A stretch of 64,000 nt of DNA from Sphingomonas yunnanensis (GCF_019898765.1 NZ_JAIOKB010000010.1:62001-126000), one strand, 5' to 3'; numbered from the stretch's first letter, positions 7,649 through 19,477 are shown. A program made the numbers and translations. The notes: generated by a model from the sequence alone, not told the origin.

Positions 7649-7742
7649 GTCATCCCCGCGGAGGCGGGGATCCAGACGCGCAGGTCCTGGCAGAAGTCGA
7701 GACGTCAGCGTGTAGGGATCCCCACCTTCGCGGGGGGATGAC
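7649..7742. repeat. Family-A palindrome pair
   Basis: GTCATCCCCGCG-GAGGCGGGGATCCA is mirrored by GGGATCCCCACC-TTCGCGGGGGGATGAC. It sits in the 357-bp gap 7535-7891 between the small ORF and the DUF1080 gene. Nothing else recognisable is in that gap. Confidence 0.8.
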
Positions 7743-7891
7743 GGGTGGGGGAAGGCGGCCCGGCCCGCTCGGCGTCGCCGTCAGAGCCTTCCAACCCCAC
7801 CCCCTTCCGGGAACGTTCCCACCGCCCATTGTTCTCGCGGCGTGCGCCTGCGATACCTCCGGGCAAACGACGCCACGGGAGGGGAAACAGC

Positions 7892-8845
7892 GTGCGACCG
7901 ATCTTGATAGGGCTCGCCGCCGCGGCGCTGTCCGCTCCCGCCACCGCGCAGGCACCCGCCACCCCCGCACAGCTGGCGCAGGCGCGGGCGATCGTCGGCG
8001 ACACCGTCGCGCGCCCGCAGACGCTCGTCCTCGCCGACGTGCCCCGCGCCACGGGCAAAGCGCGCGCGCTGCTCAACGGTCGCGACCTCGACGGCTGGCA
8101 CCCGTGGCTGGGCTATCCCGACCCGTCGGTGACCTATCGCGACCGGCCCGGCGCCACGCCGATCGGCACGACGCGCGACACCGCGGGCGACTTCGCGGTG
8201 CGCCGGATCGACGGCCGTCCAGCGCTCTGGGTCAAGGGCGAGACCTGGGGGGCGCTCGTCCACGAGGCCGACCTGCGCGACTATCACCTGCGGCTGCACT
8301 ATCGCTGGGGTGCACGGCGCTGGGCGCCGCGGCTCGGCCAGCCGCCCAACAACGGCCTGCTCTACCACACCCATGGCGCGCCGGGCGCGGTGTTCGGCAC
8401 GTGGCAGCCCTCGGTCGAGTTCGAGATCATGCAGGGCTCGACCGGCATGGCGGTCGCGGTCGGGCGCGACGTGCGCCTGCGCACCACCGCCGCGCTCGAC
8501 CCGTCGCTCGCCTCGCCACCGGTGCGCTACCGGAAGGACGGGCGGACGGTCGAGATCGTCAACGGCACGCTGATCTGGAACGTCGAGAACGCGCGCGACG
8601 CGGAGAAGCCGGCGGGGCAGTGGAACACGCTCGACCTATACGTGCTCGGCGACCGCGCGGTCCACGTCGTCAACGGCGTGCCGGTGATGGTGGTGGAGGG
8701 GCTGGCGACCGTCGACGCCGCGGGGAAGCGGACGCCGCTGACGCATGGGAGCGTGCAGCTCCAGTCGGAGGGGGCGGAGACCTGGTTCCGCGACATCACG
8801 GTCGAGCCGATCGACCGGCTGCCGCGGGTCGTGGTGAAGGAGTGA
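7892..8845 (+). CDS. Secreted DUF1080 (3-keto-disaccharide hydrolase-like) protein
   Basis: The start is GTG at 7892. It follows GGGAGGGG by a normal distance and gives a clean signal peptide VRPILIGLAAAALSAPATAQA; the longer upstream frame encodes repeat sequence. The 317-residue product contains LLNGRDLDGWHPW, the typical opening of the DUF1080 jelly-roll domain, and NGLLYHTHG, SVEFEIMQGSTG, QWNTLDLYVLGDRAVHVVNG and GSVQLQSEGAETWFRDITVEPI. Family members are periplasmic or exported glycan-binding or hydrolysing proteins, and some cleave 3-keto-glycosides. The exact substrate cannot be given. Confidence 0.85.
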   Translation: MRPILIGLAAAALSAPATAQAPATPAQLAQARAIVGDTVARPQTLVLADVPRATGKARALLNGRDLDGWHPWLGYPDPSVTYRDRPGATPIGTTRDTAGDFAVRRIDGRPALWVKGETWGALVHEADLRDYHLRLHYRWGARRWAPRLGQPPNNGLLYHTHGAPGAVFGTWQPSVEFEIMQGSTGMAVAVGRDVRLRTTAALDPSLASPPVRYRKDGRTVEIVNGTLIWNVENARDAEKPAGQWNTLDLYVLGDRAVHVVNGVPVMVVEGLATVDAAGKRTPLTHGSVQLQSEGAETWFRDITVEPIDRLPRVVVKE

Positions 8846-9016
8846 GGGCCTATAACTCCTTCCCGGCACGGGGAGGAATGGAGCAGCAACTCGCGCTGTC
8901 CTAAATGGCCGCAGCTGTGCCACATGAGCGTCATGCCCCGTCCAGAGCCCGACCGCCACCCGCGCCCCGCCCGCCGCCGATCCAAGGTTCACACCCCGCG
9001 CGACACGCGCCAGCGA

Positions 9017-9037
9017 CTCAACATTCGCAACATTCGC
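9017..9037. repeat. Direct repeat AACATTCGC x2, copy 1
   Basis: CTC followed by two tandem AACATTCGC units lies 11 bp before the nadB ATG. The identical 21-base string occurs again at 49934-49954, inside the 5' end of era. Role unknown. Confidence 0.6.
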
Positions 9038-9048
9038 GGGCCAAGCGC

Positions 9049-10632
9049 ATGACGCAGGGCGATGTCCTGATCGTCGGGTCGGGCGCCGCCGGCCTCACCG
9101 CGGCGCTCAACCTGGCCGACCGCTTCACGGTCACCGTTCTCGCCAAGGGCGCGCTCAACGAGGGCAGCACCGCCTGGGCGCAGGGCGGGATCGCCGCGGT
9201 GCTCGAGCCCGGCGACACGTTCGAGCACCATGTCGAGGACACGATGGTCGCGGGCGCCGGGCTCAACGACCGCGCGATCGTCGAGTTCGTGGTCGAGCGC
9301 GCCCCCGCCGCGATCGAGCGGCTGCGCGCGCTCGGCGTGCCCTTCGCCGAGGAGGGGGGCGCGCTCCACCTGACGCGCGAGGGCGGCCACTCGCACCGCC
9401 GCATCGTCCACGTCGCCGACGCGACCGGCTGGGCGGTGCAGGAGGCGCTGCAGCGCGCCGCCGAGGCGCATCCCAATATCACGCTCGTCCCCGACCAGGT
9501 CGCGATCGACCTCGCCACCAGCCGCCACGAGGAACGCTACTCGGGCGCGGGCAACGTCTGGGGCGTCTACGCGATCGACCGGCGCACCGGCGCGGTCGAG
9601 GTGCACACCGCGCGCGCGACGATCCTGGCGACGGGCGGGGCGGGGCGGACCTACCTCTTCTCCACCGCGCCGCGCGGCGCCACCGGGGACGGGATCGCGA
9701 TGGCGTGGCGCGCCGGCGCGCGCGTCGCCAACATGGAATTCATGCAGTTCCACCCCACCTGCCTGTACCATCTCGAGGTCAAGAACTTCCTGATCACCGA
9801 GGCGGTACGCGGCGAGGGCGGGCATCTGATCAATCCCACCACCGGGCGGCGCTTCATGCCGTGGTACGACGACCGGCTCGAGCTCGCCCCGCGCGACGTC
9901 GTCGCGCGCGCGATCGACGCCGAGATCAAGCGCTACGGCCTCGACTTCGTCCACCTCGACATCAGCCACATGCCCGCCGCGTTCGTGCGCGCGCATTTCC
10001 CCAACATCCATGAGAAGCTGCTCGGGCTGGGTATCGACATGACCACGCAGCCGATCCCGGTGGTGCCCGCGCAGCATTACACCTGCGGCGGGATCGTGGT
10101 GGACCGCGACGGCCGCACCGACCTGCCCGGCCTCTACGCCGCGGGCGAGTGTACGCAGTCGGGGCTGCACGGCGCCAACCGGCTCGCCTCCAACTCGCTG
10201 CTCGAATGCTTCGTCTTCGGGGAGGCGGCGGCGCAGCATATCGCGCAGCATTGGGACGCGCTGCCGCCGCCCCCCGCGGTGCGCGCCTGGGACGAGAGCC
10301 GCGTCACCGACTCCGACGAGGAGGTGGTGATCAAGCAGAACTGGACCGAGATCCGCCGCTTCATGTGGAATTACGTCGGGATCGTCCGCACCACCAAGCG
10401 GCTCGAGCGCGCGCAGCACCGCATCGACCTGCTGCGCAGCGAGGTGGAGGATTATTACGGCCATTTCCGCGTCACCCCCGACCTGATCGAGCTGCGCAAC
10501 CTGCTCCAGGTGGCCGAGCTGATCGTCCGCTCGGCGCTGCACCGGCACGAGAGCCGCGGGCTGCACTTCACGCTCGACTGGCCCGAGACGCTCGATCAGC
10601 CCGCCGACACCGTGCTGGTGCCGCGCGCCTGA
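9049..10632 (+). CDS. nadB: L-aspartate oxidase
   Basis: The 527-residue flavoenzyme starts the NAD pathway by oxidising L-aspartate to iminoaspartate. Seen directly: the FAD Rossmann motif VLIVGSGAAGLTAAL at the N-terminus, NEGSTAWAQGGIAAV, GGHSHRRIVHVADATG, the substrate region MEFMQFHPTCLY and TEAVRGEGGHLIN, PAQHYTCGGI, and GLHGANRLASNSLLE. These are diagnostic for NadB over SdhA. ATG at 9049 is used because the upstream extension is low-complexity and contains the AACATTCGC repeat. nadA and nadC are not adjacent. Confidence 0.95.
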   Translation: MTQGDVLIVGSGAAGLTAALNLADRFTVTVLAKGALNEGSTAWAQGGIAAVLEPGDTFEHHVEDTMVAGAGLNDRAIVEFVVERAPAAIERLRALGVPFAEEGGALHLTREGGHSHRRIVHVADATGWAVQEALQRAAEAHPNITLVPDQVAIDLATSRHEERYSGAGNVWGVYAIDRRTGAVEVHTARATILATGGAGRTYLFSTAPRGATGDGIAMAWRAGARVANMEFMQFHPTCLYHLEVKNFLITEAVRGEGGHLINPTTGRRFMPWYDDRLELAPRDVVARAIDAEIKRYGLDFVHLDISHMPAAFVRAHFPNIHEKLLGLGIDMTTQPIPVVPAQHYTCGGIVVDRDGRTDLPGLYAAGECTQSGLHGANRLASNSLLECFVFGEAAAQHIAQHWDALPPPPAVRAWDESRVTDSDEEVVIKQNWTEIRRFMWNYVGIVRTTKRLERAQHRIDLLRSEVEDYYGHFRVTPDLIELRNLLQVAELIVRSALHRHESRGLHFTLDWPETLDQPADTVLVPRA

Positions 10633-10764
10633 GCCGTGGAGCGGGCACGCCCCACCGTTCGTCGCGCCGCGGCCAAGGATCGTCGCAGCGGCGAGTCGCA
10701 GCACTTTGTGTCCGCGCCATTATTGTCCACAGGCGTGAGTCAAGCGGGGTTGGTGGCGGCGGAC

Positions 10765-11892
10765 ATGGGTAGTAAGACATTCGGGCGTCGGGCCGCGATC
10801 ATCGCCTGGTCGCTGCTGATCGCCGGCTGCGGCGCGGGCGCGGGCTCCGCGCTCATCCCCGCGGCACCGCCCAAGCCGCTCGTGTCGATCCCGGTGCCGC
10901 TCGCCGCGGTGCCGCCGCCCCCGCCGCCGCGTCGCTCGGCCGCGCCGCGCGCGCTCCAGGCGCGCGTCGAGCAGCTCATCCGGAACTTCCCGGGCAAGGC
11001 GGGCGCGGCGATCGTCGCGGTCGACGAGGACTGGGTGGTGCAGCAGGGCGGCGACCTCAGCCTGCCGCAGCAGAGCGTCAGCAAGACCTGGGTGGCGATG
11101 ACCGTGCTGTCGCAGCGCGACGAGGGCCGGCTCACGCTCGACGACCCGGTGCTGGTCACGCGCGACGATCTCACGCTCTTCCATCAGCCGATCGCCGGGC
11201 TGGTCGGCGCCGACGGCTATCGCACGACGGTCGGCGGGCTGCTCACCCGCGCGCTGACGCAGAGCGACAATACCGCCAACGACCGGCTGCTCACGGCGGT
11301 CGGTGGCCCCGCGGCGGTACGGCGCTTCATCGCCCGGCACCAGCTCGGCGCGATCAAGTTCGGCCCGGGCGAGCGGCTGCTCCAGAGCGGCACCGCGGGG
11401 CTGACGTGGACCCAGTCGATGGCGCTGGGACGCGGCTTCGAGGCGGCGCGCGCGCGGCTCGACCCGGCGGTGCGACGCGCCGCCCTGCAGCGCTACATCG
11501 ACAACCCGCCGGACGGCGCCGCGCCGGTGGCGATCGCGGGCGCGCTGGCGCGGCTGGCGCGCGGCGAGCTGCTGAGCGAGACCTCGACGCGGATCCTGCT
11601 CGACACGATGGCGGCCTCGCGCACCGGTCACGCCCGGCTGCGCGCCGCCACGCCGCCTGGCTGGAAGGTGGCGCACAAGACCGGCACGGGGCAGGATTTC
11701 GGCGCGCGCAACGCGGGCTTCAACGACGTGGGCCTGCTCACCGCGCCCGACGGGCGGCGCTACGCGATCGCGGTGATGATCGGCGACACCGCCGCGCCGA
11801 TGCGGATGCGCCAGCAGCTGATCCAGAATGTCTGCGCCGCGCTCACCGGCGCGCAACCGCGCGCGGCGGGCGGGGACGAGGACGGGACGTGA
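10765..11892 (+). CDS. Class A beta-lactamase-like serine hydrolase, probable lipoprotein
   Basis: The 375-residue precursor has a lipobox (LLIAGC) after a short basic region and a Pro-rich linker (PPPPPPRR). The catalytic set of class A beta-lactamases is visible: S104-V-S-K107, S167-D-N169 and K305-T-G. At the expected omega-loop distance (36 residues after S167) it reads E203-R-L-L-Q207, where the classical enzymes have E-x-x-L-N. It is longer between SDN and KTG than typical enzymes. It could be a true beta-lactamase, a D-alanyl-peptide hydrolase or a penicillin-binding relative. Resistance cannot be claimed from sequence alone. Confidence 0.8.
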   Translation: MGSKTFGRRAAIIAWSLLIAGCGAGAGSALIPAAPPKPLVSIPVPLAAVPPPPPPRRSAAPRALQARVEQLIRNFPGKAGAAIVAVDEDWVVQQGGDLSLPQQSVSKTWVAMTVLSQRDEGRLTLDDPVLVTRDDLTLFHQPIAGLVGADGYRTTVGGLLTRALTQSDNTANDRLLTAVGGPAAVRRFIARHQLGAIKFGPGERLLQSGTAGLTWTQSMALGRGFEAARARLDPAVRRAALQRYIDNPPDGAAPVAIAGALARLARGELLSETSTRILLDTMAASRTGHARLRAATPPGWKVAHKTGTGQDFGARNAGFNDVGLLTAPDGRRYAIAVMIGDTAAPMRMRQQLIQNVCAALTGAQPRAAGGDEDGT

Positions 11893-11927
11893 GGCGGCTG
11901 GCAGTAGAACGCTGAGAGAACCCGCGG

Positions 11928-11966
11928 TCTGCCGTCATCCCGGGTTTGACCCGGGATGACGGCAGA
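11928..11966. repeat. Single family-A hairpin with a 17-bp perfect stem
   Basis: The stem 11928-11944 pairs perfectly with 11950-11966 around the loop TTTGA (core GTCATCCCGGG/CCCGGGATGAC). It lies 36 bp after the beta-lactamase-like gene. It could block RNA decay or act as a weak terminator, but no T-tract follows. Confidence 0.75.
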
Positions 11967-12060
11967 GTGGATGATTCGGCTCCGGGTTGCTGCCGCGCTT
12001 GCGCCGTGTCCCTCCACAACCCCGGTTTCCCACAAGGCCAATCCGGTTTAGGGCAGCGCG

Positions 12061-14841
12061 ATGCCGCACCTCTATCTCGTCGACGGATCGGGCTACATCT
12101 TCCGCGCCTACCATCGGTTGCCGCCGCTGACCAACAAGCACGGCGAGCCCGTCGGTGCGGTCTATGGCTATACCACCATGTTGTGGAAGCTCGCCGACGA
12201 GCTGCACAAGGCCGACGGGCCGACGCACATGGCAGTGATCCTCGACAAGAGCTCGTCCACCTTCCGCAACGAGCTGTACGACCAGTATAAGGCGCATCGC
12301 CCGGCGCCGCCCGAGGACCTCGTCCCGCAGTTCCCGATGATCCGCGACGCCACGCGCGCCTTCTCGCTGCCGTGCATCGAGGAACAGGGCTGGGAGGCGG
12401 ACGACCTGATCGCCAGCTACACCAAGGCCGCGCTGGCGCAGGGTTGGCAGGTGACCATCGTCAGCTCCGACAAGGATCTGATGCAGCTGATGACCGACCC
12501 GTCGGTCGACATGCTCGACACGATGAACAATCGCCGGCTCGGCCCCGAGGCGGTGGTGGAGAAGTTCGGCGTCGGCCCCGACAAGCTCGGCGACGTGCTC
12601 GCGCTGATGGGGGACAGCGTCGACAACGTCCCCGGCGTCCCCGGGGTCGGGCCCAAGACCGCGGCCAAGCTGATCGTCGAGCACGGCGACGTCGAGGCGG
12701 TGCTCGCCGCCGCGCCGGAGATGAAGAAGGGCAAGCTGCGCGACAATCTGATCGAGCACGCCGCGGCGGCGCGGATGAGCCGCAGACTGGTCGAGCTGGC
12801 CTGCGACGTGCCGCTGCCCGACACGCTCGACTCGCTCGCGCTGCCCGCGGAGGGCATCCCGCAGGCACCGCTGCGGGCCTTCCTCGAGCATCACGGCTTC
12901 CGCTCGCTGCTCACCCGGCTCGGCGAGGTCGCCGAGGCGACCCAGCCCGAGACCGTCGGCGTCCCCGCCGAGGACGACGAGCCCGCCTGCGACCACGACG
13001 GCTACGAGACCGTGGTCGACGAGGGCGCGCTCGATCGCTGGATCCAGGTCGCGCGACACCAGGGTTGGGTCGCGATCGACACCGAGACCACCGCCAAGGA
13101 CCCGATGCTGGCCGAGCTGGTCGGGGTCAGCCTCGCGCTCGCCCCCAACCTCGCCTGCTACGTCCCGCTCGGCCATGGCGGGAGCGACATGTTCGCGGAG
13201 AAGCCGGCGCAGCTCGACCGCGACCTCGCGCTGGCGCAGCTCAAGCCGCTGCTCGAGGACCCGAGCGTGCTCAAGATCGGGCACAATCTCAAGTATGACC
13301 TGATCGTGCTCGAGCGCGCCTATGCGGCGCAGGGCGGGGTCGCGCTCGCGCCCTATGACGACACGATCGTGATGAGCTTCGACCTCGACGCCGGGCGCCA
13401 CGGCCATGGCATGGACGAGCTCGCCGCGACGCACCTGTCGCACAGCTGCATCGCCTACAAGGACGTGGTCGGCACGGGCAAGAAGGCGCTCGGCTTCCAC
13501 GAGGTCGATCTCAAGGCGGCGACGCGCTACGCCGCGGAGGACGCCGATGTCACGCTGCGGCTGTGGCGGCGGTTCAAGCCGCGGCTGCCGATCGAGGGGT
13601 CGACGCGCGTCTACGAGATGGTCGACCGCCCTCTGGTGGCGGTGATCGCGCGGATGGAGCGCCACGGCATCAAGGTCGAGCGCGCGCGGCTGGCGCAGCT
13701 GTCCGACGAGTTCTCGACGCAGATCGCGGGCCTGGAGACGCAGGTCCATGCGCTGGCGGGCGGCCCCTTCACGATCGGCAGTCCCAAGCAGCTCGGCGAC
13801 GTGCTGTTCGAACGGATGGGGCTCAAGGGCGGGCGCAAGGGCAAGAGCGGGGTCTATTCCACCGACGTCACCGAGCTGGAGCGGCTGGCCGCCGACAAGG
13901 ACTCACCCGGCGCGGAGATCGCCGCGCGCGTGCTCGACTGGCGCCAGCTGACCAAGCTCAAGAACACCTACACCGACTCGCTGCAGGAGCAGATCCACCC
14001 CGACACCGGCCGCGTCCACACTAGCTACTCGCTGACCGGGGCGCAGACCGGGCGGCTGTCGTCGACCGATCCCAATCTCCAGAACATCCCGATCCGCACC
14101 GAGACCGGGCGCCAGATCCGCGACGCCTTCGTCGCCGACGCGGGCAACGTGATCCTCGCCGCCGATTACTCGCAGATCGAGCTGCGCCTCGCCGCGCACA
14201 TGGCCGACGTGCCGCAGCTCAAGGAAGCGTTCGCGCGCGGCGACGACATCCACAGCCTCACCGCGCAGGAGCTGTTCGGCGAGGTGACGCGCGACACGCG
14301 CGCCTCCGCCAAGACGATCAACTTCGCGATCCTCTACGGCATCTCGCGCTGGGGGCTGGCGGGGCGGCTCGACATCTCCGCCGACGAGGCACAGGCGATG
14401 ATCGACCGCTATTTCGAGCGCTTCCCCGGCATCAACCGCTATATCGCCGAGACGCTGACGCAGGTGCGCGAGCGCGGCTACACCACGACCCTTTTCGGGC
14501 GGAAGACGCATTTCCCGCGCATCCGCAGCAAGGTGCAGCACGAGCGCCAGGGTGCCGAGCGCGCCGCGATCAACGCGCCGATCCAGGGCACCAGCGCCGA
14601 CATCATCAAGCGCGCGATGGCGCGGATGGAGCCGGCGCTGGCGGCGGCCGGGCTGGGGCATGTGCGCATGCTGCTCCAGGTGCACGACGAGCTCGTGTTC
14701 GAGCTGCCCGAGGGCGACGTCGAGGCGGCGCGCCCGGTGATCGAGCGCGTGATGGCGACCGCGGCCGAGCCCGCGGTGACGCTCGACGTGCCGCTGGGCG
14801 TGGAGATCGGCGTCGGCGCGAGCTGGGGGGCGGCGCATTGA
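12061..14841 (+). CDS. polA: DNA polymerase I
   Basis: The 926-residue protein has three domains. The 5'-3' nuclease (about 1-290) includes VSSDKDLMQL and GDSVDNVPGVPGVGPKTA. The 3'-5' exonuclease (about 310-510) carries the metal-binding D340-T-E342, so proofreading looks intact. The polymerase domain shows LSSTDPNLQNIPIRTE, DYSQIELRLAAH, KTINFAILYGIS and QVHDELVFELP. It fills gaps and replaces RNA primers during replication and repair. ATG at 12061 begins MPHLYLVDGSGYIFRAYH, the family-typical start. A repeat-rich gap follows. Confidence 0.98.
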   Translation: MPHLYLVDGSGYIFRAYHRLPPLTNKHGEPVGAVYGYTTMLWKLADELHKADGPTHMAVILDKSSSTFRNELYDQYKAHRPAPPEDLVPQFPMIRDATRAFSLPCIEEQGWEADDLIASYTKAALAQGWQVTIVSSDKDLMQLMTDPSVDMLDTMNNRRLGPEAVVEKFGVGPDKLGDVLALMGDSVDNVPGVPGVGPKTAAKLIVEHGDVEAVLAAAPEMKKGKLRDNLIEHAAAARMSRRLVELACDVPLPDTLDSLALPAEGIPQAPLRAFLEHHGFRSLLTRLGEVAEATQPETVGVPAEDDEPACDHDGYETVVDEGALDRWIQVARHQGWVAIDTETTAKDPMLAELVGVSLALAPNLACYVPLGHGGSDMFAEKPAQLDRDLALAQLKPLLEDPSVLKIGHNLKYDLIVLERAYAAQGGVALAPYDDTIVMSFDLDAGRHGHGMDELAATHLSHSCIAYKDVVGTGKKALGFHEVDLKAATRYAAEDADVTLRLWRRFKPRLPIEGSTRVYEMVDRPLVAVIARMERHGIKVERARLAQLSDEFSTQIAGLETQVHALAGGPFTIGSPKQLGDVLFERMGLKGGRKGKSGVYSTDVTELERLAADKDSPGAEIAARVLDWRQLTKLKNTYTDSLQEQIHPDTGRVHTSYSLTGAQTGRLSSTDPNLQNIPIRTETGRQIRDAFVADAGNVILAADYSQIELRLAAHMADVPQLKEAFARGDDIHSLTAQELFGEVTRDTRASAKTINFAILYGISRWGLAGRLDISADEAQAMIDRYFERFPGINRYIAETLTQVRERGYTTTLFGRKTHFPRIRSKVQHERQGAERAAINAPIQGTSADIIKRAMARMEPALAAAGLGHVRMLLQVHDELVFELPEGDVEAARPVIERVMATAAEPAVTLDVPLGVEIGVGASWGAAH

Positions 14842-14862
14842 GGGAGCGTGCGGCGCGTTCTA

Positions 14863-15047
14863 GATCCTCCCCGGGACGGGGAGGGGGCGTGGTGGAGGGG
14901 GACTTCCGCTTACGGCCCGGTTCGTGCGCGGATAGCCCCCTCCACCAGCCTTCGGCTGTCGTGCAGGTGGAATTGCCCCCGGCAATTCCAGCCATATCCG
15001 GGGGACATGGCGACCCGCACGACCCTCCCCGCGCGCGGGGAGGATCG
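14863..15047. repeat. Complex inverted repeat, GATCCTCCCC family
   Basis: GATCCTCCCC-GGGACGGGGAGGGGG at the left end is mirrored by CCCTCCCC-GCGCGCGGGGAGGATCG at the right. A second nested inverted pair (GGTGGAGGGGG and CCCCCTCCACC) lies between. It occupies most of the polA-flippase gap. Confidence 0.65.
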
Positions 15048-15109
15048 CTAACGTCCGAGCCCGCGCTCCAGCGCCCGCAGCCGGCCCCGCACACCCGGCT
15101 TCGCGCCGC

Positions 15110-16633
15110 ATGACCGCGGCCGACCAGCCCGACGACATCGCCGCGCTCGCCAAGGGCGGGCGCACCAACGTCGCGGGGTTCATCCTCAAGCTCGGCGCGC
15201 GCATCCCCTTCCTGTTCATCGCGGGTCATCTCTACGGCGCGGCGCTGGTGGGGCGGTTCGCGATCGCGGTGGTGGTGGTCGAGCTCGCCGCTTTGGTGGC
15301 GACGCTGGGGCTCAAGCGCGGACTGGCACAGGCGCTGTCGTCGGCGGAGCGGCCGCACAATCATGTCGTGTTCGACGCGCTCGCGCTCGCGCTGGTCGCG
15401 AGCCTGATCGCCAGCGCGGTCCTGTTCGCCTTTCCCCAGGCGATGTACCCCAACTCGGCGATCGGCGGCCTCGACCGGCTGTTCCCGCTGATCATCCTCG
15501 CGCCCGCGCTGAGCGACGTCAGCCTCGCCGCGCTGGCCTATCGCCACGACGTCAAGGCGAGCGTCACCGCGCGCGCGATCGTCGAGCCGTGGACGCTGTC
15601 GATCTTCGCCTTCCTCTTCTCCTTCTTCACGCTCAAGGACGGGCTGGTGCTCGCCTATGTCGCCTCGATGGTGGCGGCGCTGACCGCGAGCCTCGTGCCG
15701 CTGCTGCGCAGCTACGGCGTGCCGAGCGGCTGGTCGCCGCACCTCAGCGTGCTGTGGCAGATGGCGCGCGCCAACACGCCGCTGGCCGGCGCCGACGCGC
15801 TCGAATGGGGCAGCCGCAACGTCGACCGGCTCATCCTGGGCACGCTGTTCGCGCCCAACGTCGTCGGCATCTATTACATGGCGCAGCAGGTCGCCTCGCT
15901 GCCGCAGCGGCTCAAGACCAGCTTCGACCCGATCCTCGGGCCGGTGGTGACGCGCAGCATCGCGCGCGGCGACCTCGGTGCGATCGCGCGCCAGGTCCGC
16001 CAGGTGGCGTTCTGGATCATCGCCGCGCAGCTCGCGCTGGCACTCACTGCCTCGATCCCGCGCAAGGCGGTGATGGCCACGATCGGACCGCAGTTCACCA
16101 GCGGCGCCGCGGCGATGGTGTTCCTGCTCTTCGCCGAGGTGGCGGCCTCGACCGGCGCGGTCGCCGAATCGGCGTTGGTGTATCTGGCGCGGCACCGCAA
16201 CCTGCTGATCTCCGCGACGATGCTGGTGATCCAGATCGCGCTGTCCTTCGCCTTCATCCTGCTGATCCGGAACGCCGGCTATGGCATCACCGAGCAGGCC
16301 GCGGGCGCGCCGGTGGCGCTGCTGCTGGTGCTGCTGCTCACCTCTTTCGTGAAGGCGCGCGTGCTCGGGCGGCTGCTCGGCGCGCCGGTATCGCCGATGC
16401 GCTGGCCCTTGCTGTGGGCGGCGCTGGCGGGGGGCGCGGTCGGGGGTGCGTTCACGCTGCTGCCGCCCGGCTGGCGCTGGTTGCAGGTGTCGGTCGGCGT
16501 GCCGGCGACGATGGCGGCCTATCTGTTCGTGATCTGGCGCTACGCCTTCGGTCCCGAGGATCGCGCCCTGTTCAGCAAGATGCCGACCGCCGAGGAGGCC
16601 ACATTGCCCAACGAGGGCAGCTTCATCCGCTAG
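15110..16633 (+). CDS. Polysaccharide/lipopolysaccharide flippase (Wzx/MATE-like)
   Basis: The 507-residue protein has about 12-14 hydrophobic segments. The N-terminal stretch (GGRTNVAGFILKLGARIPFLFIAGHLYG), the loop ANTPLAGADALEWGSRNVDRLILG, and FAPNVVGIYYMAQQVASLPQRLKTSFDPI are typical of the oligosaccharide flippase family. Such proteins move lipid-linked glycans across the inner membrane. The gene stands alone here; other glycan genes are at 20661 and 55534-59250. The substrate is not deducible. Confidence 0.85.
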   Translation: MTAADQPDDIAALAKGGRTNVAGFILKLGARIPFLFIAGHLYGAALVGRFAIAVVVVELAALVATLGLKRGLAQALSSAERPHNHVVFDALALALVASLIASAVLFAFPQAMYPNSAIGGLDRLFPLIILAPALSDVSLAALAYRHDVKASVTARAIVEPWTLSIFAFLFSFFTLKDGLVLAYVASMVAALTASLVPLLRSYGVPSGWSPHLSVLWQMARANTPLAGADALEWGSRNVDRLILGTLFAPNVVGIYYMAQQVASLPQRLKTSFDPILGPVVTRSIARGDLGAIARQVRQVAFWIIAAQLALALTASIPRKAVMATIGPQFTSGAAAMVFLLFAEVAASTGAVAESALVYLARHRNLLISATMLVIQIALSFAFILLIRNAGYGITEQAAGAPVALLLVLLLTSFVKARVLGRLLGAPVSPMRWPLLWAALAGGAVGGAFTLLPPGWRWLQVSVGVPATMAAYLFVIWRYAFGPEDRALFSKMPTAEEATLPNEGSFIR

Positions 16634-16639
16634 ATCCCG

Positions 16640-17086
16640 CTACTCCACCAGCGCCCAGTGGAGCTCGCCCTGACCGAGCGCGCGCCCGTCGTGGCTCAGC
16701 ACGGCGACGGGGCGGATCGGGCGGCCGTCGCGCACGTCGACCAGCACCGGCGCGGCGGGGCAGCCGGTCTCCCAGCGCTCGCCCCATTGCCGCAGTGCCA
16801 CCATCGTCGGCAGCAGCGCCCAGCCCTTGTCGGTGAGGCGGTAGACCACCTTGCGCCGGTCCTCGGGTACCGCGCCGCGTTCCATGATGCCGTGTGCGAC
16901 GAAGCGCGCCAGCCGGTTGGCGAGGATGTTGCGTGCGATCCCCAGCTCCTGCTGGAACTCCTCGAAATGCTGCAAGCCGTTGAAGGCGGCGCGCAGGATC
17001 AGGAAGGCCCAGCGCTCGCCCATCGCCTCCAGCGCGGCGGGCAGGCTGCATTCGGTCAGATTCTCGCGCAAACGCCGCTGTTCCAC
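16640..17086 (-). CDS. HxlR-family winged-helix transcriptional regulator
   Basis: The 148-residue protein shows the HxlR pattern: a conserved Cys at residue 13 (TECSLPAALEAMGERWAFLILRAAF), then HFEEFQQELGIARNILANRLARFVAHGIMER, and EDRRKVVYRLTDKGWALLP for the wing. Many HxlR regulators sense reactive aldehydes, quinones or oxidants through that Cys. It converges on the flippase gene, with only 6 bp between the two stops, and is divergent from rel. Target unknown. Confidence 0.9.
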   Translation of the reverse strand: MEQRRLRENLTECSLPAALEAMGERWAFLILRAAFNGLQHFEEFQQELGIARNILANRLARFVAHGIMERGAVPEDRRKVVYRLTDKGWALLPTMVALRQWGERWETGCPAAPVLVDVRDGRPIRPVAVLSHDGRALGQGELHWALVE

Positions 17087-17220
17087 ACGCCACTCCGTCG
17101 CGCCATGCTAACCCGGCGACCGGGCCAGCGATAGCCGCGGTGGGATCTGAGCAACACGACGACGCGTTTTTTTCGGCATCGTTGTTGCATTGTCACCGTG
17201 GATGTAAGCACATTGGATAG

Positions 17221-19341
<2,121 letters not shown>

Positions 19342-19385
19342 GGGAGCGTCGACGAGACGGCTCGGGCGCTACCCCTTCTTGCCGC

Positions 19386-19477
19386 CATCCTGAACTCGTT
19401 TCAGGATCCACCGCGCCGCATCATCCGGGGCCGGAGCGTGTGCGGAAGGGTGGATCCTGAGACAAGGTCAGGATGAC
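19386..19477. repeat. Family-A palindrome pair (CATCCTGAA variant)
   Basis: ATCCTGAACTCGTTTCAGGATCCA is mirrored by TGGATCCTGAGACAAGGTCAGGATGAC. It occupies the 307-bp gap 19342-19648 between rel and the M48 protease gene. Nothing else recognisable is there. Confidence 0.75.

Noticed and set aside
11928..11966. Strong hairpin as an intrinsic terminator after the beta-lactamase-like gene
   Set aside because: The stem is excellent but no T-run follows on either strand, and it matches the family-A repeat core.
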